Shown: positions 49,366 through 58,850 of the stretch, piece after piece
Numbering within the stretch: the stretch's first letter is position 1
How the letters are laid out: the number at the start of each line of letters is the position of its first letter
DNA from: Arthrobacter sp. MA-N2
Lineage (GTDB): Bacteria > Actinomycetota > Actinomycetes > Actinomycetales > Micrococcaceae
Assembly (NCBI RefSeq): GCF_000517125.1
Contig: NZ_AQRI01000026.1
Span: 1-63,287 of the forward strand
Length of the DNA stretch: 63,287 nt
Direction: 5' to 3'
The notes under the pieces: generated by a model
What the model saw: only the letters and a program-made list of their open reading frames with translations
Told to the model about the DNA's origin: nothing
The model's database searches: none
Translations under genes and position numbers: made by a program

Positions 49366-51057
49366 ATGAACCATGCCCACATCGAACACAAGACGCCTCC
49401 CAAGCTCGCCCACGGCGCACTGCGCGTCGTCGCGCTGGGAGGAATCGGGGAGATCGGCAGGAACATGACCGTCTTCGAATACGGAGGCAAGCTGCTTATC
49501 ATCGACTGCGGGGTGCTGTTCCCCGAGGACCACCAGCCCGGGGTGAACCTCATTCTGCCGGACTTTACGGCCATCCGGGACCGGCTCGATGATGTGGTGG
49601 CCGTGGTGCTCACGCACGGGCATGAGGATCACATCGGCGGCGTCCCGTACCTGCTGCGGGAACGGCCCGACATTCCTGTGGTCGGGTCCAAGCTGACGGT
49701 CGCGTTCATCGAGGCCAAGCTCAAGGAACACCGGATCACCCCGAAAACGGTGGTGGTGGCGGAGGGGACACACCTGCCCCTGGGTCCGTTCGATCTGGAG
49801 TTCCTTGCTGTGAACCATTCGATCCCTGACGGGCTGGCGATTGCCGTGCGGACAGGGGCTGGGCTGGTGCTGCATACCGGGGATTTCAAGATGGACCAGT
49901 TCCCGCTGGACCGTCGGATCACCGACCTGGCCGGGTTCGCCCGGCTGGGCACCGAGGGTGTTGATTTGTTCCTGGTCGACTCGACCAACGCCGACGTGCC
50001 GGGATTCACCACCTCTGAGAAGGATCTGGCCCCGGCCATCGATACCGTGTTCCGGACCGCGCCGCGGCGGATCATTGTGTCCAGTTTCGCCAGCCATGTC
50101 CACCGGATCCAGCAGGTCATCGACGCCGCGCACCGGCACAAACGCAAGGTCGCCTTCGTGGGCCGGTCGATGGTCCGGAACATGACCATCGCCCAGAACC
50201 TGGGCTACCTCACGATCCCGCGCAATACGCTGGTGGATTTCCGTCGGCTGCAGAAAAGCGATGACCCCAACGTGGTCCTGATCTGCACCGGCTCTCAGGG
50301 CGAACCTCTGGCCGCGCTGTCCCGGATGGCGAACAAGGACCATGCCATCAGCATCGCCGCAGGCGACACTGTCCTGCTGGCCAGCTCCCTGATCCCCGGC
50401 AACGAGAACGCCATCTACGGGGTCATCAACGCCCTCACCCAGCTCGGCGCGAATGTGGTCCACAAGGGCAATGCCAAGGTCCACGTCTCCGGACACGCCA
50501 GCGCCGGTGAACTTGCCTACTGCTACAACCTCGTCAAGCCCCGCAATGTCATGCCCGTGCACGGGGAATGGCGGCACCTGGTGGCCAACGCCGGCGTGGC
50601 CGAAAGCACCGGCATCGATCCGGCGCGGATCGTCCTGGCGGAAGACGGCGTCACGGTGGACCTGCACAAGGGGCGGGCAACGATCTCCGGGCGAGTCACA
50701 GCCGGCCTGGTTTTCGTCGACGGCGAGAACGTCGGCGGCACCACCGAAGACACCCTGCGTGAGCGCCGCCAGCTGGCCGAAGAAGGGTCCGTGACCGTGC
50801 TGGCCATCCTCGACGCGGACACCGGGGAACTGGCCGAACCGGCGGAATTCTTCACCCGGGGGTTCGCCTGCACCGATGCGGACCTGGACAAGGCCGCTGC
50901 CGCCGTCGGCAAAGCGGTGGGACAGGCACATGCATCCCGCAACGGGCACGGACAGGTGAAGGACCCCGAAGCTGTGATCGAGCGTGCCACCACGGAGTGG
51001 ATGCGCCGGTTCTACAACCGCGCCCCGGTGGTGACCGCCATCGTCGTGGACGCCTAG
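49366..51057 (+). CDS. rnj: Ribonuclease J
   Basis: The 563-aa metallo-beta-lactamase/beta-CASP nuclease has zinc ligands in LTHGHEDHIGG (H84, H86, D88, H89), further ligands in FLAVNHSIPDG and LHTGDFKMD, the beta-CASP segment VSSFASHVHRIQQV, and the C-terminal VSGHASAGEL and MPVHGEWRHL motifs. RNase J performs 5' exo- and endonucleolytic RNA decay. It is full length and should be active. It is an extra copy of a chromosomal housekeeping gene, in an operon with a ROK regulator. ATG 49366 follows AAAGGA. Confidence 0.93.
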   Translation: MNHAHIEHKTPPKLAHGALRVVALGGIGEIGRNMTVFEYGGKLLIIDCGVLFPEDHQPGVNLILPDFTAIRDRLDDVVAVVLTHGHEDHIGGVPYLLRERPDIPVVGSKLTVAFIEAKLKEHRITPKTVVVAEGTHLPLGPFDLEFLAVNHSIPDGLAIAVRTGAGLVLHTGDFKMDQFPLDRRITDLAGFARLGTEGVDLFLVDSTNADVPGFTTSEKDLAPAIDTVFRTAPRRIIVSSFASHVHRIQQVIDAAHRHKRKVAFVGRSMVRNMTIAQNLGYLTIPRNTLVDFRRLQKSDDPNVVLICTGSQGEPLAALSRMANKDHAISIAAGDTVLLASSLIPGNENAIYGVINALTQLGANVVHKGNAKVHVSGHASAGELAYCYNLVKPRNVMPVHGEWRHLVANAGVAESTGIDPARIVLAEDGVTVDLHKGRATISGRVTAGLVFVDGENVGGTTEDTLRERRQLAEEGSVTVLAILDADTGELAEPAEFFTRGFACTDADLDKAAAAVGKAVGQAHASRNGHGQVKDPEAVIERATTEWMRRFYNRAPVVTAIVVDA

Positions 51058-51071
51058 AGGGCTCCCGTCTC

Positions 51072-51116
51072 ACGGCTGAAGGTCAGGTCCAGCAGTGCTG
51101 CCGGGCCTTCAGCCGT
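51072..51116. terminator. Convergent terminator between RNase J and MFS genes
   Basis: ACGGCTGAAGG and CCTTCAGCCGT make an 11-bp stem around a GC-rich loop, exactly filling the space between the two convergent stops. Confidence 0.8.
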
Positions 51117-52430
51117 CTAGGCACTCGTGCGGGTGCTGCGCCGCAGGACCCCTCCGGTACTGCCGGGGGCCGGGCAAAGCAACGCGAAGACGGCAACCCC
51201 CAGGGGAATCACCGCCGCAAGCAGTGCGGGAAATACATAGCCGCCACTGACGTCCCGTCCCAGCGAAAACAGGATTGGCCCCAGCGCGGTGGAACCAACG
51301 TTGATCGCCGTGATCACACCCCGGATCCCGCCGATGCTGGCGGTTCCAAAGTAGTTCGCCAACGCGATGGGTTCCACGGCGCGCACCGCTCCACCTGCCG
51401 CACCCAGCAGCAGACCGTAGAAGATGCCGGTGAGGGTTCCGTTGACAAGCGGCAGGAACAGCAGGGCGGCCGCGAGAAGACCCATGGACCCGGCCAGCGC
51501 CAGTCGCGGATCCAGTCGGTGTGACACCGCACCCAGGATGATGGTCGTGAGGATGCCCGTCACCGTCTGCGGGATAAAATTCGCCGCGGCCCCGGTACTC
51601 GTCAGGCCCCGGGCGGTCAGGATGGACACCTGGTGGAATGCCAGCGCCGTCGAAAGCATGCCCGTTGCCGTCAGCGCCGCGGCAATGGCCCAGAAAATTG
51701 GGGTCCGTGCCGCCTGCTTTCCGCTCCACAGCCGCTCAGGGACGTGTCCGCCCGGATCCCCGACCCCGTGCTGGGCTGTGGCGGCAGAATCCTCACGGGC
51801 GGGAGGACCGGGGGCAGGGGTGGCGGAGCGGTGCCGCGGCAACAGCAAGACCATGGGGAGGATGACCAGCAGCACGCCTGCCGCTTCCAGCCGCCACGCC
51901 TGCTGCAGGCCGCCTGCGCTGATCAGCCGCTCCACCAGTACCGGCGTCAGTGAGATGCCCGCCGATCCAACGGCCGCGGTGATGCCCACCGCCAGGCCGC
52001 GACGCTTCGTGACCGCCTTCACCACAGCGGTCGTGGCGGCAAGGGTCAGCGCTCCCTGCCCGGCCATCCGCAGGAAGACAAACCCCGCGGTCAGTCCCAG
52101 GACCCCGGTGACAAAACTCATCGCCAGCAGCGTCCCGGAAAAAACCAGTGCGGCCGCGGTGATGACCAGCCGTGCACCCCACCGGTCCAGTGCCCGGCCG
52201 ATGAACGGCAGCGCCAGGGCCCCGGCGAGGGTGCCGACCAGATAGCTGAAGGAAATATCGGTCCGGCTGACCTCGAGCTGGGTGATGAGTGGATCCGTGA
52301 ACGGCGAAAGCCCTGCCGTTTGGCCCGGTGCGCTGGCGGCAGTGATCAGGGCGGCCCCAGTGACCGTTCCCGCCCAGGACGTCCGTCCGGCCACGCCCTG
52401 CCGTGAGCTCAACCACCTTAACCCGCTCAC
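51117..52430 (-). CDS. MFS transporter
   Basis: The 437-aa protein has twelve apparent membrane segments in two halves around a central hydrophilic loop (RHRSATPAPGPPAREDSAATAQHG). The MFS motif A is seen as GRALDRWGARLVI after TM2. It resembles oxalate/formate-antiporter or monocarboxylate-type MFS proteins in general plan, but the substrate is not known. GTG 52430 follows GGGAGG. It lies 54 bases after the SulP stop on the same strand, so both are probably cotranscribed from the site-3 promoter. Confidence 0.82.
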   Translation of the reverse strand: MSGLRWLSSRQGVAGRTSWAGTVTGAALITAASAPGQTAGLSPFTDPLITQLEVSRTDISFSYLVGTLAGALALPFIGRALDRWGARLVITAAALVFSGTLLAMSFVTGVLGLTAGFVFLRMAGQGALTLAATTAVVKAVTKRRGLAVGITAAVGSAGISLTPVLVERLISAGGLQQAWRLEAAGVLLVILPMVLLLPRHRSATPAPGPPAREDSAATAQHGVGDPGGHVPERLWSGKQAARTPIFWAIAAALTATGMLSTALAFHQVSILTARGLTSTGAAANFIPQTVTGILTTIILGAVSHRLDPRLALAGSMGLLAAALLFLPLVNGTLTGIFYGLLLGAAGGAVRAVEPIALANYFGTASIGGIRGVITAINVGSTALGPILFSLGRDVSGGYVFPALLAAVIPLGVAVFALLCPAPGSTGGVLRRSTRTSA

Positions 52431-52484
52431 CGCCGGCCTCCCTGGTGCGGGTGGGCGGCGGTGGACAGGTTTGGAGCCGTGGCG

Positions 52485-54002
52485 TCAGTGGGCGCCGGTG
52501 AGCATCCCGCCCAGGCGTTCGCGGATGGCGGCGCTGGCCGAATTAAGCCCTTCAACTTCAACCTCTTTGCCGTAGCTGTGGTACTTGGCGGCAATGGAAT
52601 CCAGCGCCGCGATGGTGGAAGCATCCCACAGGTGGGAATCATAGAGGTCAATGACGATCCGGTCCGGGTCCTCGGCATATTCGAACTGCATGTACAGGTC
52701 ATTGGAGGAGGCAAAGAACAATTCGCCGCTGACTTTGTACTTGGCGAACGTTTCCCCGAAGTGATCTTCAATGGTTCGCTCCACACTCATGAAGTGCGCC
52801 ACCCTGCGGGCGAATGCGACCATCGCGACGATCACCCCGAAGATCACGCCGATTGCCAGGTTGTGGGTGGCAACGGTGAGGACCACGGTGGCGAGCATGA
52901 CGGTGGTTTCGCTCTTGGGCATCCGTTTCAGGGTCCGGGGGTGGATGCTGTGCCAGTCGAAAGTGGCGATCGAGACAAAGATCATCACGGCGACCAGTGC
53001 GGCCATCGGGATCAGCGCCACGATGTCACCGAGGGCCACCACCAGGACCAGGACGAAGACACCGGCGAGGAAGGTCGAGATCCGTGTCCTGGCGCCGGAG
53101 GCCTTGACGTTGATCATTGTCTGGCCCACCATGGCGCAGCCGCCCATACCGCCAAAGAAGCCGGTAATGACGTTGGCGACGCCCTGGCCCCATGACTCCC
53201 GGGTCTTGAAGGAGTGCGTGTCGGTGACGTCGTCGACGAGTTTGGCCGTCATCAGCGATTCCATCAGTCCCACCACGGCCATGCCGGCCGCGAACGGGGC
53301 AATGATCTGGAACGTCTCGAAGGTCAGCGGAACATTCGGGAAGAACAGGGAGGGAAGGCTCTCGGGGAGCTCTCCCTTTCCGCCGACGGTGGGGACATTG
53401 ATGGCGAAGACGACGGCGGCCGCGGTCAGGACAATGATGGCCACCAGCGGAGCCGGCACTACCTTGGTGATCCGCGGCAGCAGGAAAATGATCACCAGAC
53501 CGGCCGCGACGAGCGGGTAGACCAGCCAGGGGACACCGATCAGCTCGGGCAGCTGCGACGTGAAGATCAGGATCGCCAGGGCGTTGACGAAGCCGACCAT
53601 CACCGAGCGGGGGATGAACCGCATGAGCTTCGCGACCCCCAGCACCCCCAGGATGATCTGGAAGATGCCGGCCAGGATGACGGCGGCGATGAAGTAGTCC
53701 AGGCCATGGGTTTTCACCAGGGGGGCGATGACGAGAGCGGTTGCTGCTGTCGCGGCTGAAATCATCGCCGGACGACCGCCGACAAAGGCGATGGAGACGG
53801 CCATGGTGAAGGACGCGAACAAGCCGATGCGCGGGTCCACCCCTGCGATCAGGGAGAACGCGATGGCCTCGGGAATCAGGGCCAGCGCCACAACGAGGCC
53901 GGCGAGGACCTCAGTGCGCAGCAGGCGGGGGGAACGGAGAGTTCGTAGGACGGACTGGCGTTGCTCCGGGGTCAGGGTTGGTGCGTGGGCGGCAACAGTC
54001 AT
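52485..54002 (-). CDS. SulP-family anion transporter with STAS domain (copy 1)
   Basis: The 505-aa protein has the SulP transmembrane domain (about 25-400; [67 protein letters not shown]) and a C-terminal STAS domain ([21 protein letters not shown]). SulP proteins carry sulfate, bicarbonate or other anions. It is closely similar along its length to the SulP at 57307-58830, so the two are paralogues by duplication. It is divergent from a MerR gene, with palindrome 3 between them. Confidence 0.9.
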   Translation of the reverse strand: MTVAAHAPTLTPEQRQSVLRTLRSPRLLRTEVLAGLVVALALIPEAIAFSLIAGVDPRIGLFASFTMAVSIAFVGGRPAMISAATAATALVIAPLVKTHGLDYFIAAVILAGIFQIILGVLGVAKLMRFIPRSVMVGFVNALAILIFTSQLPELIGVPWLVYPLVAAGLVIIFLLPRITKVVPAPLVAIIVLTAAAVVFAINVPTVGGKGELPESLPSLFFPNVPLTFETFQIIAPFAAGMAVVGLMESLMTAKLVDDVTDTHSFKTRESWGQGVANVITGFFGGMGGCAMVGQTMINVKASGARTRISTFLAGVFVLVLVVALGDIVALIPMAALVAVMIFVSIATFDWHSIHPRTLKRMPKSETTVMLATVVLTVATHNLAIGVIFGVIVAMVAFARRVAHFMSVERTIEDHFGETFAKYKVSGELFFASSNDLYMQFEYAEDPDRIVIDLYDSHLWDASTIAALDSIAAKYHSYGKEVEVEGLNSASAAIRERLGGMLTGAH

Positions 54003-54114
54003 GCGGGCTCCATTTCATGGGTTGTGGGCAAACGAATGCCCGGGCGGTGCGAGTGTGGGGAGGCGCCGCGCTGCGCCGGTAAACGTAAGGGGACCTTCCG
54101 GCCCACCACCAACC

Positions 54115-54134
54115 ATACCCTAACGTAATGGTAG
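54115..54134. promoter_or_regulatory. Regulon palindrome, site 3
   Basis: ATACCCTAACGTAATGGTAG, between the divergent SulP and MerR genes, 40 bases before the MerR start and 113 before the SulP start. Confidence 0.7.
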
Positions 54135-54173
54135 ACTTCTAATTAGGAGCCGTAACCATCCGGGAGGAAGATT

Positions 54174-54533
54174 GTGCACATTGGGCAACTGGCCGAACGC
54201 ACTGCGCTGTCACTAAGGACCATCAGGCATTACGACTCGGTGGGCCTGCTGCACCCCAGCGCCCGGACCGAGGGCGGGTTCCGGGTCTACTCCGAGGAGG
54301 ACTATGAACGCCTGCTGCTGATCCGGCAGGCGAGATCCCTTGGCTTCGGTCTCGATGAAATCGCGGAGATGCTCGATGTTTTGACCTCCCGGGGCCACTA
54401 TGACCGGGAGGCAGTACGGGGCGAACTGGAGTCGATGCTGCAGGAGGCGACGGCACGGCGGGAAGCCCTCGCCTCGGACCTGGGACGGGCGGACCAGTTC
54501 ATTGCCGTGATCAGCGGCCGGATGGCCGGCTGA
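54174..54533 (+). CDS. MerR-family regulator (copy 1)
   Basis: The 119-aa protein has the MerR winged helix (VHIGQLAERTALSLRTIRHYDSVGLLHPSARTEGGFRVYSEEDYERLLLIRQARSLGF) and a coiled dimer helix, but no cysteine cluster or effector domain. GTG 54174 follows GGAGGAAG. It is clearly related to the MerR at 56735-57118, and each stands divergent to a SulP gene. Such short MerR proteins often sense redox, metal or organic stress. It is the best candidate to bind the shared palindrome. Confidence 0.88.
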   Translation: MHIGQLAERTALSLRTIRHYDSVGLLHPSARTEGGFRVYSEEDYERLLLIRQARSLGFGLDEIAEMLDVLTSRGHYDREAVRGELESMLQEATARREALASDLGRADQFIAVISGRMAG

Positions 54534-54549
54534 GCACGAAGCCGGACGC

Positions 54550-56148
54550 TCAGGTACCGATCGCGCTGATTTCCACTCCAGGGTTGTCTTCTCGGAAGTG
54601 CTCGAGCTTGTACCGGTCCGTGAAGAGCGCCAGGGTTTCGCCGTCGGAGCGGTGCATGATTTCCCCACCCCGGAAAGTCTCGGGAAGACGGGTTTCCCCT
54701 GCGTTGTTCAGGTGCATAGCCAGGGTGTAGGGCAGGGGTTCGAAGGTTGCCGGGGCGTGGAATTCCCCAGCCATGCGGTGCTGGGCGACCTCGAACTGCA
54801 GTGCCCCCACGGCCGCCAGGACCGGCGCCTGTTCCCCGCGCCGGTCCGAGCGCAGGACCTGGACGACGCCTTCGTGTTCGAGCTGGGCGATGCCACGCCG
54901 GAACTGCTTATACCGCCCGGGGTCCGCGGCGCGGGCGACCGTGAAAAGTTCGGGGGCAAAGTGCGGGATCTCGGGGAACCGGACCGTTTCGGTGGCGTAG
55001 AGGCTGTCCCCGACCCGCAGGCGGGCGGCGTTGACGAGCCCAACGATGTCCCCGGGCCAGGCGTAATCAACAACCTCCCGGCTCCGGCCGATAACCCTGT
55101 GAGCGTATTTGGTGGCGAACGGCCGTCCCAGCCTGGCGTTGGTCAGGACCATGCCGCGTTCGAAGACTCCGGAGCAGACCCGCAGGAAAGCGATATGGTC
55201 ACGGTGGGCGGCGTCCTGGCCTGCCTGGACCTTGAAGACAAACCCGGAAAAGCCTGCGTCCACTGGCTGGTGGCCGCCTTCGGCCGTGCGGCGGGCGGAC
55301 GGGGCCGGGCCGAGTTCGGTGAGCACATCCAGCAGTTGTCGTACGCCGAAGTTTTTCGCGGCGGCGGTGAAGAGCACCGGGGTCTGGCGGGCCACCTGAA
55401 ACGCTGCGGGGTCAAACTTCCCGTTGGCGGCGGTGACGAGTTCGGCCTCCTCCAAGGCTGCCTGCCACTGCGCGTCCCTCGTCGCGGGCCCGCCCGCCAC
55501 AGTCGTCTCCAGGCTGGGCAGTGCACCGCCGCGGACCGCCTCCAGCTGCACCGCTTCCCCGCGGTAAAGGTCGAACAACCCCGCGAACTCGCCGGCTCTG
55601 CCCGCCGGCCAGGTCAGCGGCACCGGATTCATTCCTGTCTGCTCTGCGATTCCGTCAATGAGATTAAGGGCCTCAAGGCCGGGCCGGTCCCACTTGTTGA
55701 TAACGGTGATGATCGGGAGCCCCCGGCGGCGGCACACGTCCAGGAGCTTGAGGGTCTGGGGCTCGAAACCCTTGGCGGCGTCGATCAGCATCACCGCAAA
55801 GTCCACCGCCGCCAGGACCCGGTAGGTGTCCTCGGAAAAGTCCGCGTGGCCCGGCGTGTCCACAACATTCAGCACCGCGTCCCCGTGGTTCAACTGAAGA
55901 GCGGCAGAGCTGATCGAAATGCCCCTCTCCTGCTCCAGGCCCATCCAGTCGGAAACCGTTCCGTGCCGGCTGGACTTGCCGTGCGTGACACCGGCGTCCT
56001 TGATCACCCTGGCATACAGCGCCAGCGCCTCCGTGAGCGTTGACTTACCGGCATCAGGGTGGGAGATGACAGCGAACGTACGGCGCCTGCGCGCCTCTTC
56101 AAGAACGGAAGGGCCGGGCAGCGCAGGCGTGATAACTGTCATCGACAT
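54550..56148 (-). CDS. prfC: Peptide chain release factor 3
   Basis: The 532-aa translational GTPase has G1 (FAVISHPDAGKSTLTEAL), the RF3-specific SDWMGLEQERGISISSAALQ (G2), DTPGHADFSEDTYR (G3) and NKWDRPGLEA (G4), then domains II and III with the normal RF3 C-terminus. RF3 recycles RF1/RF2 after termination and helps quality control. It is full length. Its gene converges on merR copy 1, and regulon palindrome 4 lies 48 bases before its start. TetM-type ribosome protection proteins are related, but the QERGISIS and SDWM motifs mark RF3. Confidence 0.93.
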   Translation of the reverse strand: MSMTVITPALPGPSVLEEARRRRTFAVISHPDAGKSTLTEALALYARVIKDAGVTHGKSSRHGTVSDWMGLEQERGISISSAALQLNHGDAVLNVVDTPGHADFSEDTYRVLAAVDFAVMLIDAAKGFEPQTLKLLDVCRRRGLPIITVINKWDRPGLEALNLIDGIAEQTGMNPVPLTWPAGRAGEFAGLFDLYRGEAVQLEAVRGGALPSLETTVAGGPATRDAQWQAALEEAELVTAANGKFDPAAFQVARQTPVLFTAAAKNFGVRQLLDVLTELGPAPSARRTAEGGHQPVDAGFSGFVFKVQAGQDAAHRDHIAFLRVCSGVFERGMVLTNARLGRPFATKYAHRVIGRSREVVDYAWPGDIVGLVNAARLRVGDSLYATETVRFPEIPHFAPELFTVARAADPGRYKQFRRGIAQLEHEGVVQVLRSDRRGEQAPVLAAVGALQFEVAQHRMAGEFHAPATFEPLPYTLAMHLNNAGETRLPETFRGGEIMHRSDGETLALFTDRYKLEHFREDNPGVEISAIGT

Positions 56149-56195
56149 TCCAACCTTCCCGCTGTTTCCTGAGCCTTTCTCGCATCACGTACACT

Positions 56196-56215
56196 CTACC
56201 CTAACGTTAGAGTAG
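56196..56215. promoter_or_regulatory. Regulon palindrome, site 4
   Basis: CTACCCTAACGTTAGAGTAG, the most symmetrical copy (one base from the perfect palindrome), between prfC and the 56314 gene. Confidence 0.72.
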
Positions 56216-56313
56216 GTTATAGGTGGCGCTCAGCCTCCAGCGGAGAATATCGGCCGGGCGGCGGCATCGTCCTAGTTCGGCCCGCCACGGCACCCATAAG
56301 ATCAGGAGCGACA

Positions 56314-56730
56314 GTGACACCCTTTGAGGCCGGTTCCCACCACAACCTGCTTGACCTTTGCGGTGCGGCAACGGCCGCGGGCGTATCTGAGGAATCCGTC
56401 CGGCAGCTGCTCACCCTCGGGATCATCAAGCCCCTCGAAGACGATCCCGAGCACGGCCCCCTGTTCGGCATGGAACAGACCCCGGTGCTGGAGATTCTCA
56501 GCGCGATGAGCGTCCTGGATTTCCGGATTGAGGAGATGCGCGACATGGTGAGGGTTATGGATACCCTGAGCCGGTATCCCGCCTCCGAGATCGCAGCACG
56601 CTACCGCATGCGCCTTGGGATGTTCGCCGAGGCCCTGCAGCGCCGCCCGGTCGTGACCAGCGAGCAGCAGGCATCAAAACATGATTTGTTCCACATGCTC
56701 ACCAGTCGTTACACGTGGCTGGGCAGCTAA
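56314..56730 (+). CDS. MerR-like helix-turn-helix protein
   Basis: The 138-aa protein has a divergent MerR-like N-terminus (LDLCGAATAAGVSEESVRQLLTLGIIKPLEDDPEHGPLFGMEQTPVLEILSAM) and a helical C-terminal part (MRDMVRVMDTLSRYPASEIAARYRMRLGMFAEAL). GTG 56314 follows AGGAG. It differs from the two canonical MerR proteins nearby and has no RxxxRYY motif. It is divergent from prfC, with palindrome 4 between, and probably belongs to the same regulatory circuit. Confidence 0.65.
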   Translation: MTPFEAGSHHNLLDLCGAATAAGVSEESVRQLLTLGIIKPLEDDPEHGPLFGMEQTPVLEILSAMSVLDFRIEEMRDMVRVMDTLSRYPASEIAARYRMRLGMFAEALQRRPVVTSEQQASKHDLFHMLTSRYTWLGS

Positions 56731-56734
56731 GACC

Positions 56735-57118
56735 TCAGGAGTTCTTAGCCATCCGCTCAATAAACTCATCAGCCTGTGAGAGGTTGCGGGCAATCTTCGC
56801 GCGCTGGTCTTTCGCCCGCCCCATGAACTCCGCAAGCTTTTCCTGACCAGCCCCATCAACACCTCCGGATTCCAGTGCCGAAAGGAGCTCCAGGATTTCC
56901 GCCATCTCCTCCAGGGAAAAGCCCAGGGGCTTCATCTGCTTGATCAGCGTCAGTCGTTCGACGTCGTTCTCGGCATACACCCTGAACCCGCCTTCCGTGC
57001 GGCCCGTGGCCGGCAGCAGTCCCACCTCGTCGTAGTGGCGGATGGTCCTCAAGGACAGCCCGGTCCTTTCAGCCAATTCACCGATATGCATGGTGCGGCT
57101 GCTGATCCGTTCCGTCAT
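56735..57118 (-). CDS. MerR-family regulator (copy 2)
   Basis: The 127-aa protein has MHIGELAERTGLSLRTIRHYDEVGLLPATGRTEGGFRVYAENDVERLTLIKQMKPLGF, then a dimerisation helix ending DEFIERMAKNS. ATG 57118 follows AGGAGG; the family part begins at residue 10. It is a paralogue of copy 1 and is divergent from SulP copy 2, with palindrome 5 in the common promoter region. Its stop is 4 bases from the stop of the 56314 gene. No effector domain is present. Confidence 0.88.
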   Translation of the reverse strand: MTERISSRTMHIGELAERTGLSLRTIRHYDEVGLLPATGRTEGGFRVYAENDVERLTLIKQMKPLGFSLEEMAEILELLSALESGGVDGAGQEKLAEFMGRAKDQRAKIARNLSQADEFIERMAKNS

Positions 57119-57150
57119 GAAAGACCTCCTGCGTTGCCCGCCCTAAACTC

Positions 57151-57170
57151 TACCACCACGTTAGGGTAGA
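57151..57170. promoter_or_regulatory. Regulon palindrome, site 5
   Basis: CTACCACCACGTTAGGGTAG, between merR copy 2 and SulP copy 2; the right arm is perfect. Confidence 0.7.
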
Positions 57171-57306
57171 CTTGGGGGAAATGGGTGTAGACGTCCAAGC
57201 CTAGTTGCTGGGCTTCGCATTCACGGCGCTGCGCTGCGCCCCCAGTTACCCCTTAACATTCGAAGCCGCTTCCGCGTGTCTTCTTGAGCATGAAACGGAG
57301 CCAGAA

Positions 57307-58830
57307 ATGGCCGCCACACAAACCGAACACTCCCCGGCGTTCACCCCTGAACAGCTCCAATCGGTCCGGGGCACCCTGATGTCACCGCGCCGGCTCAAGA
57401 CCGAGGTCCTTGCCGGCCTGGTGGTCGCCCTTGCCCTGATCCCGGAGGCCATTGCCTTCTCGATCATCGCCGGAGTGGACCCGCGGATCGGACTCTTCGC
57501 ATCCTTCACCATGGCCGTCACCATCGCCTTCGTCGGCGGCCGCCCCGCCATGATTTCCGCCGCCACCGGCGCGATCGCCCTGGTCATTGCTCCGCTGGTG
57601 AAGACCCACGGCGTGGACTACTTCGTCGCCGCCGTCATCCTCGCCGGCATCTTCCAGATCATCCTGGGCCTGTCCGGGGTAGCCAAACTCATGCGGTTCA
57701 TCCCCCGCTCGGTCATGGTTGGCTTCGTCAACGCCCTGGCCATCCTGATCTTCATGTCCCAGGTCCCGGAGCTGATCGGCGTCCCGTGGCTGGTCTACCC
57801 GCTGACCGCACTGGGCCTGGTCATTGTCTTCGGCCTGCCCAAGCTGACCAGGGCCGTCCCGGCGCCGCTGGTTGCCATCGTGGTCCTGACCCTGATCACC
57901 GTCTTCGCCGCCGTCGCGGTCCCCACCGTCGGCGACAAGGGCGAGCTGCCCGATTCACTGCCGACCCTGTTCGTCCCGAACGTGCCGTTCAGCCTCGAGA
58001 CCCTGCAGATCATCTTCCCCTTCTCCCTGGCCATGGCCTTCGTGGGGCTTCTTGAGTCCCTCATGACCGCCAAGCTCGTTGACGACGTCACGGACACCCG
58101 CTCCCACAAGACCCGCGAAGCCTGGGGCCAGGGCGTGGCCAACGTGGTCACCGGATTCTTCGGCGGCATGGGCGGCTGCGCCATGATCGGCCAGACCATG
58201 ATCAACGTCAAGGCCTCCGGCGCCCGCACGCGGATCTCCACCTTCCTCGCCGGCGTCTTCCTGCTGATCCTGGTGGTAGCCCTGGGCGGCATCGTCTCAC
58301 TGATCCCCATGGCCGCACTGGTCGCCGTCATGATTTTCGTCTCCGTCGCCACCTTCGACTGGCACAGCATCCATCCCCGGACCCTGAAGATCATGCCCAA
58401 GAGCGAAACCGCGGTCATGATCGCCACCGTCATCGGCACCGTGGCCACGCACAACCTGGCCGTCGGCGTCGGCGTCGGCGTCATGGTGGCCATGGTCCTG
58501 TTCGCCCGCCGCGTGGCACACCTCGTCACCGTTGAACGCAGCGTCAAGACCATCGGCGGGCACGAAACCGCCACCTACGTCGTGGACGGTGAACTGTTCT
58601 TCGCCTCCTCCAACGACCTCTACACGCAGTTCGAATACGCACTGGACCCCGAGCACGTCGTTATCGACATGCACGCCTCCCACCTCTGGGATGCCTCCAC
58701 CATCGCAGCACTGGACGCCATCACCGAGAAATACCGCCACCACGGCAAAGACGTGAAGATCATCGGCCTCAACGACGCCAGTACCCTCATGCGAGAACGC
58801 CTCGCCGGCAAACTCGGTGCCGGCCACTAA
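57307..58830 (+). CDS. SulP-family anion transporter with STAS domain (copy 2)
   Basis: The 507-aa protein is collinear with copy 1 and very similar ([84 protein letters not shown] in the STAS domain). ATG 57307 follows ACGGAG; the upstream frame to 57205 crosses the untranslated leader. Two similar SulP genes with two similar merR genes, mirrored around prfC, suggest duplication followed by divergence of substrate or induction. Confidence 0.9.
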   Translation: MAATQTEHSPAFTPEQLQSVRGTLMSPRRLKTEVLAGLVVALALIPEAIAFSIIAGVDPRIGLFASFTMAVTIAFVGGRPAMISAATGAIALVIAPLVKTHGVDYFVAAVILAGIFQIILGLSGVAKLMRFIPRSVMVGFVNALAILIFMSQVPELIGVPWLVYPLTALGLVIVFGLPKLTRAVPAPLVAIVVLTLITVFAAVAVPTVGDKGELPDSLPTLFVPNVPFSLETLQIIFPFSLAMAFVGLLESLMTAKLVDDVTDTRSHKTREAWGQGVANVVTGFFGGMGGCAMIGQTMINVKASGARTRISTFLAGVFLLILVVALGGIVSLIPMAALVAVMIFVSVATFDWHSIHPRTLKIMPKSETAVMIATVIGTVATHNLAVGVGVGVMVAMVLFARRVAHLVTVERSVKTIGGHETATYVVDGELFFASSNDLYTQFEYALDPEHVVIDMHASHLWDASTIAALDAITEKYRHHGKDVKIIGLNDASTLMRERLAGKLGAGH

Positions 58831-58850
58831 GAAGCCCGCACCAACCGCAG

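Noticed and set aside
54550..56148. Tetracycline ribosomal protection protein
   Set aside because: The motifs SDWMGLEQERGISISS and the length of 532 aa are those of release factor 3.
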